A stretch of 64,000 nt of DNA from Desmodus rotundus (Eukaryota; Chordata; Mammalia; Chiroptera; Phyllostomidae): positions 166,433,220 to 166,497,219 of the forward strand of contig NC_071390.1 of NCBI RefSeq assembly GCF_022682495.2, read 5' to 3'. How positions within the stretch are numbered: position 1 is the stretch's first letter; each line of letters begins with the position of its first letter. Shown here piece after piece: positions 34,423 through 46,085 of the stretch. A program made the position numbers and the translations under genes. Under the pieces are notes generated by a model that was given only the letters and a program-made list of their open reading frames with translations, was not told the origin of the DNA and searched no databases.

Positions 34423-35760
34423 ATTCTATTTTGGATAGGGGATTTTATACCTTTTGAACTCATGGAAATACCAGTTTAACAAATACAGAACACCAGGATC
34501 AAGGGGTTGACCGTTCTGCTGTCTGACTGTCAGGAAGTGATGGTGTAGGGGGTGCGGAGTCGGAGAATCGAACTTCATCTGGGTTATAGTGATCAGTTTT
34601 TACAGTCTCTGAGTGGAAAGCTGCTTTAGCTCACAGGGAAAAAAAGGCCTGGCTATTTACAATTTAATCCTAATTATTTATGTTCTAGGAAAGCCAACAC
34701 TTCCGATCAAGTTGGTACTGGGAAGTAGGGGAGTGGTGGTGTGGACGTGCAGGACATAAAGGAAGAAAATTTTCTGCCAGTAATCTGGTTTCGCCCGATT
34801 TTGCTTCATTGCTCTTTTGTGACTTTTATTGGACTTTGTGACATTTTCATCTAAGATGGAAATCTATGTTTTTGAAGATAGCCATTCCAGGGAAGAAAAA
34901 TGTCAACAGGAAGAGTTTGAGGAATTATTAGCCAGTTGTATAGTGTTTCATTAGAGAGGAAAAATACAGTTTAATTTTGGATACAGAATTTGTTAAGTGA
35001 GTGAATTCATGGGAACTTGCACCAAACAGCAAGACACTGTGGGAGAGCGGAGGAGGGAAGAATGGGGAGGCCAGTTAAGTGTTTACATTCTGTTGCTTGC
35101 AAGAGGGTGATGAGCCAACAGCACAGTTGGAGTCCAACCAGGGGGAGCATTCCTGGTGCTTCCTCCCCTGTGTGAATGATATTGTCCCGAGAAAAGTCAC
35201 ACGCAAATGAAGGAGGTGTAATTAGGGGAGGACAAGTAACATCACTTGGGGAGAGGTTTGCTGAGGAGTTTAGGAAGATTCGTGCACTGAACAGAGCATG
35301 AAATTACAAGGATCTTCTAGTGCAAGTGCAAATAATTTTCCTTGGGACTGTGGACTTAGAAACTTCTGGAGTAACGCAGACCTGGTACACTTCTTACTGG
35401 CTTGGTCACAGGTAGTATAAATTTGGCAAACGTGGGTGGATGCACATTGCCTTACTTTTCCCAGTGGTGGTCTTTCCTATATGGAGGGCACCAGTGACTG
35501 TTCCTCTCATGACTTTACTAAATGGGCTTGAACTACCGGCAGTGTGGGAACTTGCTACTGTTATTGTTTTTCCTGCTTCTCTTTTCTACCAAGGACAGTC
35601 TAGCCCACCAAGAGTGGTTAAGATTGGGTAGAAGTTGCCCTCCTGGTATAGCAGCAAAGATGGTCTGGCCTTCTTCAATCCATCCTGATACTCTCCTCCA
35701 AGGCTACATACTGTGTACCGAATACAGTATGTATTAAATTAATATTTACTTGCATGTGGT
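34423..35760. other. No recognised gene
   Basis: I see only short frames and no recognised repeat. Confidence 0.4.
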
Positions 35761-35764
35761 AAAT

Positions 35765-36345
35765 TAGACTCTGTTACTCCTCTGCCTAAAACTCTCCAGT
35801 GGCTTCCCATTGCACTTAGAATAAAACACACACTTCCCTTCCAAGACATGTAGGGGCCTGGCTGATACAGCTCCTCCCCACCCCTCTGACCTCATGTCCT
35901 TCCACTATTGCCCTCCCTCAACGGGCTCCAGCCCTTTGGGTTTCCTCCAATTGCTTAAACATACCAGGATTTTTCTATCTTGACATCTCTGGACTTTTTC
36001 GTTTCTTGCTTAGAATATTCAGCCTAATGCCTTCATGTGGCTGCCTCCTCAGTATTTTCCAGCTCAGGTGCTATGTTTTCAGAAAGGTCTTCCTTGACTA
36101 CGCTGTCTAAAGGAGTGACTCTCCTCATGTCAATTTCAAGTCCTCAAGTCAACCCCACAGTCCTTTCCGTTGTCACCCCAGTATCATAAGTTATCTCGTT
36201 AGTTGTCATGGAGGTAGTCTGCCTTCTCCTGGAAAACGCAAGCACTGGGAGCAGGGACCTTGACTATGTTATTTCCCGGGACCTGGAACAACATTTGACA
36301 TGAAGAAAGTAGGAAGCACTCAATAAATATTCGTCAAATGAATGG
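35765..36345 (+). repeat. L2 LINE 3' end
   Basis: ctctgcctaaaactctccag, tggcttcccattgcacttag, cctctgacctcatgtccttc, gggctccagccctttgggtt and the terminus agcactcaataaatattcgt form a long, well-preserved plus-strand L2 3' end. Confidence 0.9.
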
Positions 36346-36569
36346 AGGAATAATAATTCCTTGAAAGGAAGACTAATGGATGGATATAAGTGCAAAATTA
36401 ATAAAGCAAAACATGAGGCATGGATGCATATTAAGAGGGAGGTCTGAAACAATTGTATTAACAGTAGTAATAACTATTATAAAAACATCAGATGTGAGTG
36501 GTTCCTAGGAGCAGTCTTTGTCCTCATCTCATTACCATAAAATAGAACTTGGGTCTTTGTCGCATCCTC

Positions 36570-36597
36570 CCCAAACAAAACAAAACAAAACAAAGGT
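36570..36597 (+). repeat. (CAAAA)n simple repeat
   Basis: A short run of caaaacaaaacaaaacaaa units. Confidence 0.85.
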
Positions 36598-36639
36598 GAA
36601 TTTCAGAAAGCACTGGTAAGCAGTAGTAAAATATGTGCG

Positions 36640-36835
36640 AGGCCTTTTTGTGAATGAACACTTTTAATTCTGACAAGAACTTTCTGAGAAAATGGCTCTT
36701 CTCTTTGTTTTACACATGAGGAAACCAAAGCATGCAGACGCTGGATTAAATCACTCAGAGGTGCACAGCCCATGGTGTGTGCAGGGCCAGGAGTTGCAAC
36801 AAAGACTCTGGCTCCAGACTCTATGTTCTCAACCA
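36640..36835 (-). repeat. MIR SINE
   Basis: tttaattctgacaagaactt, ctctttgttttacacatgag, gaaaccaaagcatgcagacg and gactctggctccagactcta outline a reverse-complement MIR. Confidence 0.72.
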
Positions 36836-37988
36836 CCACACGGAGGCAGAAGCTGGTGGAGAGGGTTATATCACACAGCACAGGGCACAGCCACGGATAC
36901 CTCCATGAAGCATCTCAGGTCTCCCTGCAATGTTTCTTCCCAGTGAGTAGCTGCTCTGCGGCCCCTCTCCACCCTGTCCAAACGATACTGTAGCTCGACA
37001 GGCACCAGCATTTCGGGCCTCTCCAGAATTCTCATTTCCTCCCTCCCACACTCTGTCTCTTCCTTCTTCCTTTTCTTAAAGCAACTCGAGCCAGCTCTCT
37101 AAAGCCTTCTCCCTGCTTGCACACTCACACTCATCACTCCACTTAGCACAGACACTCAGAGGGTCCTCCTCTTTAGAACCTGGTGGGAAATAAATTATTT
37201 TTTCTGCCACAAATATATTTTTCCTCCCATCACACTGATACTATTGAAATTAAAGTGTCAGGATTTGGGGTGGCAGTTGTGAAAGACTTTTCTTTCTAGT
37301 TTATTTTCTTCCTTTAAAAAAAAGAAAGCATAGTAATACCAATTAAATATATCTCCTCATTGTACAAAAAACATTTACCCACTGGCTTTATTTTTAATTG
37401 TTCCTGGGAGCAAAGGTACCCCAGAGAGTAAAAATAAAAGGATAAATTAGAAATAGAAAGGAAAGAATTTGATGCAGAAATAACATACTCCAATAAATTT
37501 TAAATATTAAAAAAAATAGATGCTGGATAATGCTGACCCTTAAAATAGATACTAAAAGTGTTGGGGTGTGTTCCTGTCTCTGCAATAGCTTAAGTGACAG
37601 AGATCTGTCTCCCCAACCCATGTAAGCTGTCCTTTTAGGGAATAAATTGGACTTGGCAAGTCCCCAATTGTTCTCTTTTTGCTTGGTAGCCTGGTTTATC
37701 TCTGGGCTCATCCACAGACCTCTGTTTCCCAAAAGGAAGGTGGGGCTCATCGACCCTGGGGCCCAGAATCACCTGTTCCAGGTAACCCTGGCCCCAAAGG
37801 CCAAGGTCCTTTATACCCCAGCTCCGCCTCCTAGAATATGGGCTAGGAATTAGACTACTGTGTGTGCTTTCGGCAACAGCTTTGGGCTGCAAGTGTTCTG
37901 CTGAAGTTTGGTGATTTAGCCATACTCACACTCCAGATTTCCAGGAAAGAAAAAGAACAACAAATTATAATGGCATGTAGGAGTTTTC
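36836..37988. other. No recognised gene
   Basis: A 118-aa minus-strand frame (37394-37750) and overlapping frames on both strands lack motifs. No repeat is assigned. Confidence 0.35.
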
Positions 37989-38064
37989 AAGAATGAATTC
38001 ATAGAAAAGGCATACAACTGTAATTGAATAACAATAAAAATTTTTTTAAAAAAGAATGAATTCA
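37989..38064 (+). mobile_element. Micro-insertion of an L1/HAL1 3' tail with perfect 13-bp duplication
   Basis: Only about 50 bp (38002-38051) lie between two identical copies of aagaatgaattca (37989-38001 and 38052-38064). The insert contains catacaactgtaattgaata followed by acaataaaaa and an A/T-rich tail, which matches the terminal part of bat L1/HAL1 3' UTRs (compare gggacaactgtaatagcata near 6024). This is an extremely 5'-truncated retrotransposition event. Confidence 0.85.
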
Positions 38065-38444
38065 CTTTATAAGATGTTACCACTTATTGAGGGTGGGGGA
38101 GTGGAGGTCTGCAAGTAAACAGATTTGCTGTAGCTGGCTAGTGGCACTGAGGGAGAACTCCCCACTCGGTGCCCCTTCTAGCACATAACGCCACCTCCAT
38201 AAAAGTTAGGTTCTGCTCACCTTTTGCACAGAACCACATGAACTAACAACAGCCGAAGTCACATGTCTGTCTGAAGATGGCCTTTTGTAAAAAAAGAAAG
38301 AAAGAAAAATTGAGACAACTTAGAACTTGATTGGAAAACATAAATGCATTTGTTCATATAACACTTCTCTGACCCCGTGACCCCATTTACCAAATGTCCT
38401 ATTACTCTTACTTCCTTTCGAGACACTTGGTTGCGAGAGACGCT

Positions 38445-38790
38445 TGTTACCTGTTGTTTCCTCTCGTTTTTACTGTCTATGACTAAGTAAAATTTCCTGA
38501 CTAGAAATCGTTCACCACTGTAATTGGGCTTCTGTTTCTGCCGCTTCGCTGAAGCAGCTTTGGCAAAGGCCATCAATGACTTCATGTCACCGCGGCTGAT
38601 AGCAGACCGCCACATCCTTCCTTCTCTGTCGAGAGCTCTCTGCTGCATTTCACACGGCTGGCCTTTTCCTCCGTCTTCAAGTGGCCCCCCCTCGCTTTCT
38701 GCCGTGTTGCTTCTTCCTGATCTCCTTCTGCCTCTTGAACATTTCTTCTCAGTCTCCTTTTGGGGCTGGCTTCTCAGCACCTAAAATTCT
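38445..38790 (-). pseudogene. Coding-like frame of unknown origin, possible gene relic
   Basis: A minus-strand frame (within 38259-38780) is rich in Lys, Arg, Glu and Gln and contains SAISRGDMKSLMAFAKAASA and KRQKQKPNYSGERFLVRKFY. A second frame just upstream reads MFKRQKEIRKKQHGRKRGG before a run of seven Gs (six or seven C on the plus strand near 38686), so an indel there could join the two basic stretches. The interval is unusually CpG-containing for this region. A gtaaca donor-like sequence follows ggaaacaacag at about 38455. I do not recognise the family. It could be an exon, a decayed retrocopy or chance. No poly(A) tail or duplication is visible. Confidence 0.25.
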
Positions 38791-38869
38791 TGTACTTCCC
38801 CACAGTAGTTCTTGTTTTACGATTTTATATGCTGTCTCACCCACTCTCAATGTGTCTATCTTTATCTGT

Positions 38870-39250
38870 TTTGGTTACACGTTGCTACAACAAACCACCT
38901 AACAGTGGTTGAAAACAACAGTAAGTCATGATCTCCACACATCTGTGGGTAAGTGGGTGATCCCTCTGCTTCGTGCAGTACTGACTGGGCTGCTGAGGGG
39001 GATCATAGTCCAGAATGGCCTCCCACGGTTGGCGATTGGTGTTGGCCACTGACTGGGAGCTCAACTAGGTCTGACCGGTCAGTGAGGACCTTGGTATTGT
39101 ATGCATTCCTTGCCTCATGGACCTGGAGCTTCCTTTACAGGTGGTGGCTCTTCCACAAGGAGGGAGATGGAAGCTGCCAGTTTTCCTAAGGTGAACATTC
39201 CAAAGTCCCAGATGTCTTTCTGCTACTGCCTCAGGTTGGCCAACGCAGTC
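38870..39250 (-). mobile_element. Probable ERVL-MaLR LTR
   Basis: ttgctacaacaaaccaccta, acagtggttgaaaacaacag and the following body (ccagaatggcctcccacggt, agaggaaat end) fit a reverse-complement MaLR-type LTR. The match is diverged. Confidence 0.55.
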
Positions 39251-39274
39251 ATAAGGCAGCCCAGAGGAAATAAT

Positions 39275-39515
39275 CTCTACCTCTTTTTTTTTAAGGTGTT
39301 TTTTTTTTTTAAGATTTTATTTATTTATTTTTAAAGAGAGGGGAAGAGAGGGAGAGAAACATCAATATGTGGTTGCCTCTCATGTGCCTCGTACTGGGGA
39401 CCGTGCCGGCAACCCAGGCATGTGCCCTGACTGAGAATCAAACTGGTGACCCTTTGGTTCACAGGCCAGCTCTCAATCCATTGAGCCACCCAACCAGGAC
39501 TACACTCCACCTCTT
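39275..39515 (-). mobile_element. VES SINE
   Basis: On the minus strand the head (tagtcctggttgggtggctc) ends near 39502, the B-box region lies at 39440-39460, and the tail is the T-rich stretch at 39284-39330. The flanking duplication is ctctacctctt (39275-39285) and ctccacctctt (39505-39515). The copy lies in the edge of a MaLR LTR. Confidence 0.92.
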
Positions 39516-40620
39516 GATGAGGAAGTGTGACACAGATTCTCTCCTTGGCCAAACTCTACTCAAGCTCCTCTGAACTCTTTTTCAACCAGAAGGCCCAACT
39601 TTGGGACTTGTGCTCACCTGCATTGTCCAGTTTTAACAAGAATCCTGCTAAATTGGCTTAGCCAGAATTCCCCATCCTCCTTATCTGATCACGCTTGATA
39701 TCTAATCCAACTCCTCATTGTCCACCATCCCCCCAGTGATGTTGTTCACCTGGTTTGTCTTCAGCAAGAATCCTGCCAGGTCAGTTTGGCAGAATCCTTC
39801 CTTACGCCTGATGTTTCTTTTTAGTAATTTTTCATCTGCCACTCCCCCACCCCACCCTGCTTCTTGGCTCTATATTCTTACTGTTTCTTTCATTAATTAT
39901 TCTGACAATTCACGACTTATGTCCCTTATTCTCAAATCATCAGTAGCAATTTCCTCACTGCATTCAGCCTTTGTATCTTTTCGAAGCCCTCCCAGCTTCT
40001 GCCTCCTGCCTGCTTTTAAAGCCTATGTCATACGTATTAGGTTTTCGTTATAGCACAACTCCATGATCAGGTACCGATTTCTGTTTCCAGTGCTATGTAT
40101 TATATTAAACCAAACGAGTGATTAGAACACAGCACCAAGTATTCATTACCATGATCCTAGGGGTTCATAGCTTGGGTTTCCTCACAGCATGCCAGCTGCA
40201 TTCCATCCTATGTTCCCAGAGGAGTGTTCCAAGAGGAATTGACTGAAAAATGCCTGTCCCCTCAAGGCTTGAACTCAGAAGTCCCAGAATATCTCCTCAG
40301 TAGCATACAATTATCAGTCCAAGCATTTACAAGTCTAAATGAGATGCAAGAGGAGAGGAATCAAACTCCTCCTGTGGATGGGGGACTGGCACAAGCATTC
40401 AGGGACCCAATAAATGGTGGTCGTCTTTGAAATTAGCTATCACAGCCTCTAGCCACTACACACTGAATGTACATTTCCAATGCTGTCATAGCTGCCTTCG
40501 TTTCTGATCCATCTGCTTCGTGGTGGATGTGTCCACATGCACCTCCAGTCCATTTGCCTTAAGTCAAACCCATCGCCTTTCTTCCCAGACACATTTCTTG
40601 TTCTATGCTTTGTATTTAAA
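39516..40620. other. No recognised gene
   Basis: A 111-aa frame (39718-40053) has no recognisable domain. No repeat is assigned. Confidence 0.35.
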
Positions 40621-41183
40621 TATTGGGTTGGCCAAAAAGTTCATTTGGTTTTTTCCATATGATGGCTCTAGTAGTGCTTCATTGTCTTTAACTTCATTTG
40701 AAACAATTTTGTTAGATTGTATTGTGACAGCTGTTATATATCAGCACATGTTTAAAAAAACAAACCTTATCACATTGGTGAAATTTTGCGCAGCCATTTA
40801 ATATGAAGAAGGAAGAAGATACACAACATTTTCAGTATATTAAAGTTTATTATTTCAAGAAAGATAAAAATGCAACTGAAACACAAAAAAAAGATTTGTG
40901 CATTATATGGAGAAGGTGCTGTGACTGATCCAACACGTCAGAAGTGGTTTGCAAGGTTTCTCAGTACTGTTGATATTTTGGCCAAATACTTCTTTGCTGT
41001 GGGGCTGTCTTGTGCATGCAAAGATGTTTAGCAGCACCCCTGGCTTCTACCCATTGGAAACCAATAGTGGGAGACAGCCAACATACTCAAAATTCCCAAA
41101 TCAATACAGTTATTAGGGAAAATGAAAAGTGTGTCTTTTATTTTATGGAAAAATACTAAACAGAGTTTTTGGCCAACCCAATA
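40621..41183 (+). mobile_element. Mariner element, internally deleted, with foreign-looking insert
   Basis: Terminal inverted repeats ttgggttggccaaaaag (40623) and ggccaaccca (to 41181) are flanked by TA on both sides (40621-40622 and 41182-41183), as expected for mariner. The segment at 41086-41181 (agacagccaacatactcaaa ... gaaaatgaaaagtgtgtctt) is mariner sequence from the middle and the 3' end, joined by an internal deletion. Between about 40970 and 41085 the text (gtcttgtgcatgcaaagatg, ttagcagcacccctggcttc, tacccattggaaaccaatag) is not mariner and resembles an old hAT-derived repeat. Confidence 0.85.
40803..40965 (+). pseudogene. Mariner transposase N-terminal relic
   Basis: Mariner transposase binds the inverted repeats through N-terminal helix-turn-helix motifs. 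From an ATG at 40803 the frame reads MKKEEDTQHFQYIKVYYFKK and continues with TQKKICALYGEGAVTDPTRQ and KWFARF, a recognisable first helix-turn-helix region. After KWFARF, near 40965, it enters non-mariner sequence and soon meets a stop. The catalytic DD34D domain is absent, so the element is non-autonomous and dead. Confidence 0.82.
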
Positions 41184-41779
41184 CATGACAGCCATCCAGG
41201 CCAGAAACCAGAATTCCTCCCAGCCCCGCTAACTCTGTGGCCACCCGGCTCCCGTGTGCACGCCTAGCTCACCCATTTTAACTCTTAGCTTTCTCAAACA
41301 TGCCCCCTCCTCTCCATTTCTAACCTCTTTCCAGTTCAGGCCCTCAGCATCATCTCCTGCCTGACTCATGGTGGCGGCCTCCAATGCGGCCTTTGTGTCT
41401 CCATTTTTAACTCCTGTGGTGATGTTGAGGTATGGTTTGGGGCCAGTTTAGCCAGCTGGTGAGAGAAGTAAGATAAGAGAAGAAAGGAGAGAAGAAGGAG
41501 GAGGAAGAAAGGAGCTAAGGAAATTTTTTAAAGAAAAGAAAAAAGCTAGTCAGGCATATATTAAAATTCCTTAGGGTGATGGTGTCATGGTTTAATTTGT
41601 GTAATTAAGTAAATACTATGTTTGGATCAACAGACTAACTTTTAGTCAAAAGAACATTGTAACTTCTAGACCTACCCCTTGGCCCACTTTTCAGTTTCCG
41701 CTACAAATCTTCCCTATAAAATTCTAGAATAGACACATCAACTTGCCCTCCTCCGAACCTAAAATATGTATATATCTTC

Positions 41780-42240
41780 AACAGTGTTGCTAAAGTGATT
41801 TTTCTAATATCATAGTACTCCTTTGTTTAAATCCACCTCCCTCCAAAGGCCCTCACGTGTTCATCCAAGAGCGGTATGTGGCATGCCTTTAACATGGCAG
41901 AGGCCCACCCGTGGAGTGGAGTGGTGCTGTGACAAAAATCTCTCACCCCGCCCTCCTCCTCACAGTTCATACTCTCTCTCCTCTAAAGTACTTGTTGCTC
42001 CTTTCACACACACACCTTTTTTATTCCTGCTGCCTTGGTCTTTCTCCCTCTGCTTCTTCACCTGCCTAACTCAATCTACCTGCTCCTGAATATTTGGTTA
42101 GAAACCACCTCCTGCAGGCACCTGCGCCCCTGGACTGGACAGGGCTTCCCAAACACCCCGCATTTCCCCGTCATCTTCTGTCCACGTGATACTGGTGTCC
42201 ATCTTCCTGTAACCTTCTTGAGAAAAGAAATCATGTCTCA
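41780..42240 (+). repeat. L2 LINE relic
   Basis: gtgttgctaaagtgattttt, tgctgccttggtctttctcc, ctgcttcttcacctgcctaa and gaaaccacctcctgcaggca follow the L2 3' region. Diverged. Confidence 0.65.
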
Positions 42241-42242
42241 AG

Positions 42243-42480
42243 AGACACTATAACACAGTGATTTAAGGCCCAGACTCTGAAGACTTAGTGCCCGAGTTTA
42301 CCTCCCAGCTCTACCACTTACTGCCTGGCTAATTCTGGGAAGGCGCTTAGCTTTGGTGCCTTGCTTCAGCACCCTTGCAGTGGGGGTGGAACTAGCAGGT
42401 ATAAACATTACAGTTTTGTTCTGGCGATTAAATGAGTTAACACATATAGCGTACTTAAAACAGTGCCTGGCACCTGGAAG
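42243..42480 (+). repeat. MIR SINE
   Basis: A nearly complete plus-strand MIR: acacagtgatttaaggccca, cagctctaccacttactgcc, gcgattaaatgagttaacac, aaaacagtgcctggcacctg. Confidence 0.87.
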
Positions 42481-45400
42481 GAGACCTGCAATTTCTTTTT
42501 TCTTTTTGTACTTTCTGACACAACCTTCCATTCTTTTGTCAATTTCAGCAATTCTCTGTTTAAGTCACAGGTTGGCTTTCACCTTTCAAAGGTGGGATTT
42601 CCCGTCCCCAGTGCCTCTGATGTCAGGACAGTTGTAGGAGTAGATGAAATCCCAAGTTATGCCTCTGCTTGCCCTCGCTTAGCACTGGTGAATGTCTCCT
42701 TGGCTGATTGCAAGCCTTCTTTCCCAACACCAGCCAAGCAGATGCAAAAGCTATTGGTTGTTACTACTTCTTCATCTGCCCACATCCTGAGCAAGGCAGA
42801 TGGGGGAATTCTTCACATACCCCAAAGATTCCCAAAGGTAAATAGTCAAATTTGAATGCCTGATTGCCAACCATGATTCAAAGAAAAATGTAGCAATAAA
42901 GAAGCACGTGAGTCCCTCACCATAAAAACAGATCCCTCTCTGAGGAAGGGAGTATCCCCTGAAAGCTAGAACCAGCCAAGAACCAGAAATAGTGAGCCTG
43001 TTTCTTAGCTATCCCTCTGGTTTCCTGTATAAAAATAAAATGAGGTTAATCACGTTGGCACACTAACTTCTGCCAATATGGCTGTCCCAGTTGTCAGGGG
43101 ACATTTTCCTACAGTCTCATACTGAGAACTTCTTCTTTTTTATAAAAATTCTTTGCATTTCCCTGGAGATTACCACACCGGCCATCCTTCTGACTTCACT
43201 CTTGTTTTTGAAAAGGTCAAATAATTCTTTTGTTACAAAGGGTTACTATGCTTCTGTCCAGGAATAGAGGGGGAAGGGCTCACCATTGACCTCTCATCCC
43301 AAATTCCTCCTATGCCTTACGTGCATGGGGTCCTAAAACAGTGTGGCCTTTGACTTGTAGGCATGGCTGGTCACTGAGAACCTCTAGACAATATCTCCTA
43401 TAGGAGCCCAAATGGGAAAGACCACCTCCTGGACTTCCTGATGTGAGCACAGCATTTGAATGAATGGTTCCAGTCTAAAAGATATCCTTCACTCCTTTCT
43501 TCATATTGTTATGTAAAAAATATAATACAAAAAAATAAAAATACCCCCAAATGAGAACAACCTCTCTCAGAACAAAAGTAAATACAAACAGTAATATATT
43601 CCTTCCCTTCATCACCTAGGAGTACCATACAGATGTAGCTAGGAATGGCCTGAATTACATGAGAAGTTTCTCAGTGGGGGCATTGCAACAAAATGAGCTT
43701 CCTGGCTCCCTGCCTTCTAAGGGCCAATAGTAGCCCCTCCCTGGCCCTTCTCAGATATTGAGACAGTCCAATAGCATTCCACACTTTTCCAAACACCATC
43801 CCCCATCCCAGGGGACAGCACCACATTCCCCACCACACCCAGGTAAAAATTCTGCATTAAAAAAAAGCAATCAAACAAAAACCTTATATTAAATTTCCAT
43901 CTGTCCTAAGACCTTCCCACCATGTTCCTCAAGTAGGCATTTTTGGTGGGTACCAATTCCAGTGGTCCCGGCTTACAGAAATCATCCTGCCTGAGGACCA
44001 CCTGCTCTTGCCCTCAGCTGAGTAATCCAATCCACTCCACTCCGGTCCAGTCCAATGTAATCCCTACCTGAGTCACTCAGAATTTGAAGTTGTCCCATGA
44101 ATGGCAGCTCCCATTACTGAGTACACAGAATTGTCCCAATCCTTGCCTTTCCCATGGTGCGTTAACTTTCCATTTTATTGGATTAATCTCTCCAATACCC
44201 TTCCCTGCAATTCCCTTTTTTCTTATGCTAACCACAATCGGTTTTTGCTAGCAGCCAAAAATTCTTAGCTAATTTATTACTTTAACCCCCATTTTCCCCA
44301 TTCTGATGTGTGGTCAAGTGGTAGGCGAGTGGGGCTCAAGCTGTCACCTGACAGGGAAACCACCAATGGGTTGACGTGCTGCCAAGTGAGAAGACAGAGC
44401 CTTGATTCCTCCCTCCGTAACCGCTATGGCCGCCCATGCCCGGCAGGGGTGAGAATGGCCAGGCTGTGGTTCTTCTTCATCTCTGGAAAAGTCCACCCTG
44501 GTTTTCAGCCAGACCAAAAAAAAAGCCAATGCTCATAAATTGGCAAAATACACCTCTTGCTACAAAAGACAAGATCGCTTCTCAGGGGGCCTTTTGGATG
44601 ACTTTCCCTAAAGCTCCCTGTGTCCTTCTGTCTTTCTGTCATCCCTGAAGCTCCCCAAACATTGTCCAGACCTCAAACATACAATGATATGCTTTTCCTT
44701 TCCCTTTTTTTTTTTAGTTCATTAGCCCTTGTGATACACTAGTAGATTATCAAAAGCAGTTTCAGTATGTCATAAAATCTGTTCGGTATTAAATTGATAC
44801 ATGATGTGTTTTTCTCCATCCAGCTAAATAGTTTCCTGCAGATCTGGACCAGATGAGCACCTTGGGACTTGCATGAGCTCATGTGTATGTGCACGGAATG
44901 CAGCGCCCTGGGTCTCGCTGCTGTGCAGAGCGCGTGCTTGGCTCACATGGAAACATCCTTAGGTACTGATGCCTCCATTAGGGAGAAGATAAAGCGGATC
45001 AGATATGGCATTTGTAAAACGCTAGCATCCTAGTGATGCTCTAATGTTCGGTTCTGTCTGACGATGGCCAGTTTAGGCAAAATGGTGGTGTGCCTGAAAT
45101 TGCCTCTACTCAGGACCTCCTCGGGAAAAACACCCCATCCCTCCCCTGCTGACTTTACCTCCTTGCTTCCTCAAGCTCACTAAAGCCCCATTGGGTGCTC
45201 CTGCTCATTCACTGAATGAGTCTCAGGTGCCTACTACGTGCTAGGTAGAGGGGAAAGGCAATAAGAAAGTCCCCACTTTTAAGATACAGAAGGGGACAGA
45301 CATGTGAACAGACAGTTGTCCTGCGGCAGGTAAAAGCATGATCGAGGGTTACAGGAGCAGGTACAGGGCCCACACCAGGCCGAGGGAGGGTGTGTGGGCC

Positions 45401-45654
45401 AGGGACTGCTTCCTGCGGAATATCCCTGGAGCAGAGCCTTGAGGAGCACCTGGGAATTCGGGCTGCGGCTGGCCCATGATGCCTGTGTGAAGAGGAGAAA
45501 GGCTCCCCTTCTAACAAGAAGCAGTTTCATGCAGGGCGCACCGCTTGGCAGGCCCAGTGCGAGCTAGATTCAGTCCCTACTCACCCTCTTAGCTGGGTGC
45601 CCTTGTGACATCAGCAACCAGCCAGCCCTTCACGAGACCCTAGAGACAACCCAC
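42481..45654. other. About 3 kb with no recognised gene
   Basis: I see no supported coding region or repeat. A 130-aa frame (42463-42855) overlaps a MIR end and another open frame and has no domain. The stretch at 44750-45060 looks unique and mildly motif-rich (see findings). Confidence 0.4.
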
Positions 45655-46085
45655 GTGTATCACTTTTCTGGGGCCTCTGGAACAAATCACCATATGCTGG
45701 GTCACTTAAAACAATGAAATTTATTCTCTCATAGTTCTGGAGACCAGAAGTCCAAATTTGGGGTGTTCGCAGGGCCACACTTGCTCTGGAATCTCTGGGG
45801 GACAATCCCTCCTGGCCTCTTCCAGCTTCTGTTTAATCTCTGCCTCTGTGGGTTCACCTCTGCCTATCTCTCTGTCAAATCTCCCTTTGCCTTTTCCCTA
45901 TAAGGACACCTGGCCTTGGGTGTAGACCCACCCAGGTCATGCAGGGCGATGTCATCTCAAGATTCTTAATTACATTTACAATGACCCTATTTCCAAATAA
46001 GGCCACTTTCTCGGGTTCCGGAAGTTAGGACATAGATGTGTCTTTCTGGGGTTCACTATTCAGCTCACTCTACTATGTGAACAAG
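45655..46085 (-). mobile_element. ERVL-MaLR LTR
   Basis: ctctggaacaaatcaccata, aaatttattctctcatagtt, ctggagaccagaagtccaaa and aatgaccctatttccaaata are the reverse complement of MLT1/MST-type LTR text. Nearly complete solo LTR. Confidence 0.83.

Noticed and set aside
38681..38902. Plus-strand hydrophobic frame resembling a membrane protein
   Set aside because: It is the shadow of the basic minus-strand frame, since antisense of Lys/Glu-rich codons gives Phe/Leu/Ser runs.
42463..42855. 130-aa plus-strand frame
   Set aside because: Its start lies inside a MIR end, it overlaps a 94-codon frame and has no domain.
45209..45530. Overlapping 102-aa and 83-aa minus-strand frames
   Set aside because: Two frames over the same bases without conserved motifs. 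GC-rich sequence gives long chance frames.
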